The notes beneath the pieces were generated by a model. It did no database searches. It saw only the letters and a list, made by a program, of their open reading frames with translations, and had not been told where the DNA came from. A program made the translations under genes and the position numbers. Below, one piece after another: positions 61,001 through 64,000 of a DNA stretch of 64,000 nucleotides. The stretch spans positions 1 through 64,000 of the forward strand of contig NC_135174.1 in the NCBI RefSeq assembly GCF_041146795.1, in the 5' to 3' direction. Numbering within the stretch: position 1 is the first letter of the stretch; each line of letters starts with the position of its first letter. Origin of the DNA: Maylandia zebra (lineage: Eukaryota; Chordata; Actinopteri; Cichliformes; Cichlidae).

Positions 61001-64000
61001 GATTGCACACACATGTGATTATGCGCAGAGGTCCACCCTACCAGCCAACCTCAGATCTCCACGCAGGCACACATGAATGCACATACATTTGCACACATCC
61101 AGAGATAAACTCACCCCAAACAATCCACATTCCAAGAAATCCAGACGTGGCTCTGATTGCACACACATGTCTCACCCCAAACAATCCACATTCCAAGAAA
61201 TCCAGACGTGGCTCTGATTGCACACACATGTGATTATGCGCAGAGGTCCACCCTACCAGCCAACCTCAGATCTCCACGCAGGCACACATGAATGCACATA
61301 CATTTGCACACATCCAGAGATAAACTCACCCCAAACAATCCACATTCCAAGAAATCCTGATTGCCCCTACCAAGGCACACATGAATGCACATACATTTGC
61401 ACACATCCAGAGATAAACTCACCCCAAACAATCCACATTCCAAGAAATCCAGACGTGGCTCTGATTGCACACACATGTGATTATGCGCAGAGGTCCACCC
61501 TACCAGCCAACCTCAGATCTCCACGCAGGCACACATGAATGCACATACATTTGCACACATCCAGAGATAAACTCACCCCAAACAATCCACATTCCAAGAA
61601 ATCCAGACGTGGCTCTGATTGCACACACATGTGATTATGCGCAGAGGTCCACCCTACCAGCCAACCTCAGATCTCCACGCAGGCACACATGAATGCACAT
61701 ACATTTGCACACATCCAGAGATAAACTCACCCCAAACAATCCACATTCCAAGAAATCCAGACGTGGCTCTGATTGCACACACATGTGATTATGCGCAGAG
61801 GTCCACCCTACCAGCCAACCTCAGATCTCCACGCAGGCACACATGAATGCACATACATTTGCACACATCCAGAGATAAACTCACCCCAAACAATCCACAT
61901 TCCAAGAAATCCAGACGTGGCTCTGATTGCACACACATGTGATTATGCGCAGAGGTCCACCCTACCAGCCAACCTCAGATCTCCACGCAGGCACACATGA
62001 ATGCACATACATTTGCACACATCCAGAGATAAACTCACCCCAAACAATCCACATTCCAAGAAATCCAGACGTGGCTCTGATTGCACACACATGTGATTAT
62101 GCGCAGAGGTCCACCCTACCAGCCAACCTCAGATCTCCACGCAGGCACACATGAATGCACATACATTTGCACACATCCAGAGATAAACTCACCCCAAACA
62201 ATCCACATTCCAAGAAATCCAGACGTGGCTCTGATTGCACACACATGTGATTATGCGCAGAGGTCCACCCTACCAGCCAACCTCAGATCTCCACGCAGGC
62301 ACACATGAATGCACATACATTTGCACACATCCAGAGATAAACTCACCCCAAACAATCCACATTCCAAGAAATCCAGACGTGGCTCTGATTGCACACACAT
62401 GTGATTATGCGCAGAGGTCCACCCTACCAGCCAACCTCAGATCTCCACGCAGGCACACATGAATGCACATACATTTGCACACATCCAGAGATAAACTCAC
62501 CCCAAACAATCCACATTCCAAGAAATCCAGACGTGGCTCTGATTGCACACACATGTGATTATGCGCAGAGGTCCACCCTACCAGCCAACCTCAGATCTCC
62601 ACGCAGGCACACATGAATGCACATACATTTGCACACATCCAGAGATAAACTCACCCCAAACAATCCACATTCCAAGAAATCCAGACGTGGCCTCTGATTG
62701 CACACACATGTGATTATGCGCAGAGGTCCACCCTACCAGCCAACCTCAGATCTCCACGCAGGCACACATGAATGCACATACATTTGCACACATCCAGAGA
62801 TAAACTCACCCCAAACAATCCACATTCCAAGAAATCCAGACGTGCCTCTGATTGCACACACATGTGATTATGCGCAGAGGTCCACCCTACCAGCCAACCT
62901 CAGATCTCCACGCAGGCACACATGAATGCACATACATTTGCACACATCCAGAGATAAACACACATGTGATTATGCGCAGAGGTCCACCCTACCAGCCAAC
63001 CTCAGATCTCCACGCAGGCACACATGAATGCACATACATTTGCACACATCCAGAGATAAACTCACCCCAAACAATCCACATTCCAAGAAATCCAGACGTG
63101 GCTCTGATTGCACACACATGTGATTATGCGCAGAGGTCCACCCTACCAGCCAACCTCAGATCTCCACGCAGGCACACATGAATGCACATACATTTGCACA
63201 CATCCAGAGATAAACTCACCCCAAACAATCCACATTCCAAGAAATCCAGACGTGCCTCTGATTGCACACACATGTGATTATGCGCAGAGGTCCACCCTAC
63301 CAGCCAACCTCAGATCTCCACGCAGGCACACATGAATGCACATACATTTGCACACATCCAGAGATAAACACACATGTGATTATGCGCAGAGGTCCACCCT
63401 ACCAGCCAACCTCAGATCTCCACGCAGGCACACATGAATGCACATACATTTGCACACATCCAGAGATAAACTCACCCCAAACAATCCACATTCCAAGAAA
63501 TCCAGACGTGGCTCTGATTGCACACACAGGTGATTATGCGCAGAGGTCCACCCTACCAGCCAACCTCAGATCTCCACGCAGGCACACATGAATGCACATA
63601 CATTTGCACACATCCAGAGATAAACTCACCCCAAACAATCCACATTCCAAGAAATCCAGACGTGGCTCTGATTGCACACACATGTGATTATGCGCAGAGG
63701 TCCACCCTACCAGCCAACCTCAGATCTCCACGCAGGCACACATGAATGCACATACATTTGCACACATCCAGAGATAAACTCACCCCAAACAATCCACATT
63801 CCAAGAAATCCAGACGTGGCTCTGATTGCACACACATGTGATTATGCGCAGAGGTCCACCCTACCAGCCAACCTCAGATCTCCACGCAGGCACACATGAA
63901 TGCACATACATTTGCACACATCCAGAGATAAACTCACCCCAAACAATCCACATTCCAAGAAATCCAGACGTGGCTCTGATTGCACACACATGTGATTATG
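58074..64000. repeat. Homogenised satellite domain
   Basis: From 58074 to the edge every monomer is the same type (CATGTG, AACTCACC, GACGTGG), apart from single changes and truncated monomers near 61154-61215 (about 61 bp), 61372-61464 (about 93 bp) and two of 102 bp near 62,900 and 63,300. Confidence 0.88.
62698..63517. repeat. Secondary 410-bp tandem duplication inside the satellite
   Basis: Two consecutive 410-bp blocks (starting near 62698 and 63108) each hold two full monomers, one with GACGTGCCTC, plus a 102-bp monomer formed by a 52-bp deletion (junction GATAAACACACATG). Identical scars show the block was duplicated as a unit. Confidence 0.85.

Larger units (their letters stand above)
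44675..64000. repeat. 154-bp satellite DNA array, about 125 monomers
   Basis: A 154-bp monomer (starting TGATTGCACACACATG, containing TATGCGCAGAGGTCCACC, an AGATCT site, GGCACACATGAATGCAC and CCCCAAACAATCCACATTCC) repeats in one orientation to the window edge. Monomers are almost identical. Three informative positions vary: CATGCG/CATGTG/CATACG near the start, AACTCACC/AACTAACC, and GACGTGG/GACATGG. Because 154 is not a multiple of three, the frame shifts with every monomer, and all 60-109 codon frames here are by-products. The length is close to a nucleosome repeat, as for many centromeric or pericentromeric satellites, but location on the chromosome cannot be inferred from sequence alone. 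Confidence 0.97.

Noticed and set aside
44678..63899. Over one hundred 61-109 codon frames on + with near-identical His/Thr-rich products
   Set aside because: They are by-products of the 154-bp satellite; the frame shifts by one each monomer and the same DNA is read in all frames. No initiation context or domain.
44675..64000. CRISPR-like array
   Set aside because: Direct repeats are contiguous 154-bp monomers without unique spacers, in a vertebrate genome.
44675..64000. CENP-B box in the satellite monomer
   Set aside because: The closest segment, around TTCCAAGAAATCCAGACG, does not match the essential TTCG....A..CGGG core.

Overview
This window is eukaryotic and almost certainly from a teleost fish. 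The evidence is spliced vertebrate genes (a fast-muscle SERCA calcium pump, a cytosolic sulfotransferase, a supervillin-like gene), a fish-type tRNA-derived SINE, Tc1, hAT and piggyBac relics, a vertebrate helentron with a C-terminal endonuclease domain, and microsatellites. All calls come from reading the sequence; no database search was possible. There are no bacterial operons or CRISPR arrays.

Layout, left to right. (1) 1-2153 is the 3' part of an autonomous Helitron of the helentron type: PIF1-like helicase fused to an EEP endonuclease, open at the left edge. (2) 2154-5173 is non-coding, with hairpins, a G-run and a possible TIR pair. (3) 5174-17537 is one diverged solo 3' end followed by eight head-to-tail copies of a ~1.5 kb non-autonomous unit. 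The unit has helentron/HINE architecture: subterminal inverted repeats, a 3' hairpin and a CTAG terminus. (4) 17560-18273 is a piggyBac-type MITE between TTAA sites, then a hAT terminus at 18278-18359. (5) 18362-20569 is the last nine coding exons of a SERCA1 (atp2a1-like) gene on +. Its first exon here is cut and frameshifted directly against the hAT terminus. (6) 21751-22054 is a SINE. (7) 23577-24781 is the last two coding exons of a SULT1-like sulfotransferase on -, running into a 100-N gap. (8) 24882-39552 is the 5' part of a supervillin-like gene on -, seven coding exons in continuous phase, entering the same gap from the other side. (9) 39553-44574 holds a ~1.0 kb hAT element with an 8-bp target duplication and a Tc1-like relic. 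(10) After a second 100-N gap, 44675-64000 is a continuous 154-bp satellite of about 125 monomers that runs off the right edge. Its left two thirds has an irregular higher-order pattern and its right third is homogenised.

The main points of interest are two tandem arrays of different origin. One is a transposon-derived macrosatellite whose junctions suggest rolling-circle or end-bypass amplification. The other is a 154-bp satellite whose higher-order repeat decays into a uniform block. All three host genes are broken at repeats or gaps, so assembly error competes with true rearrangement at each break.
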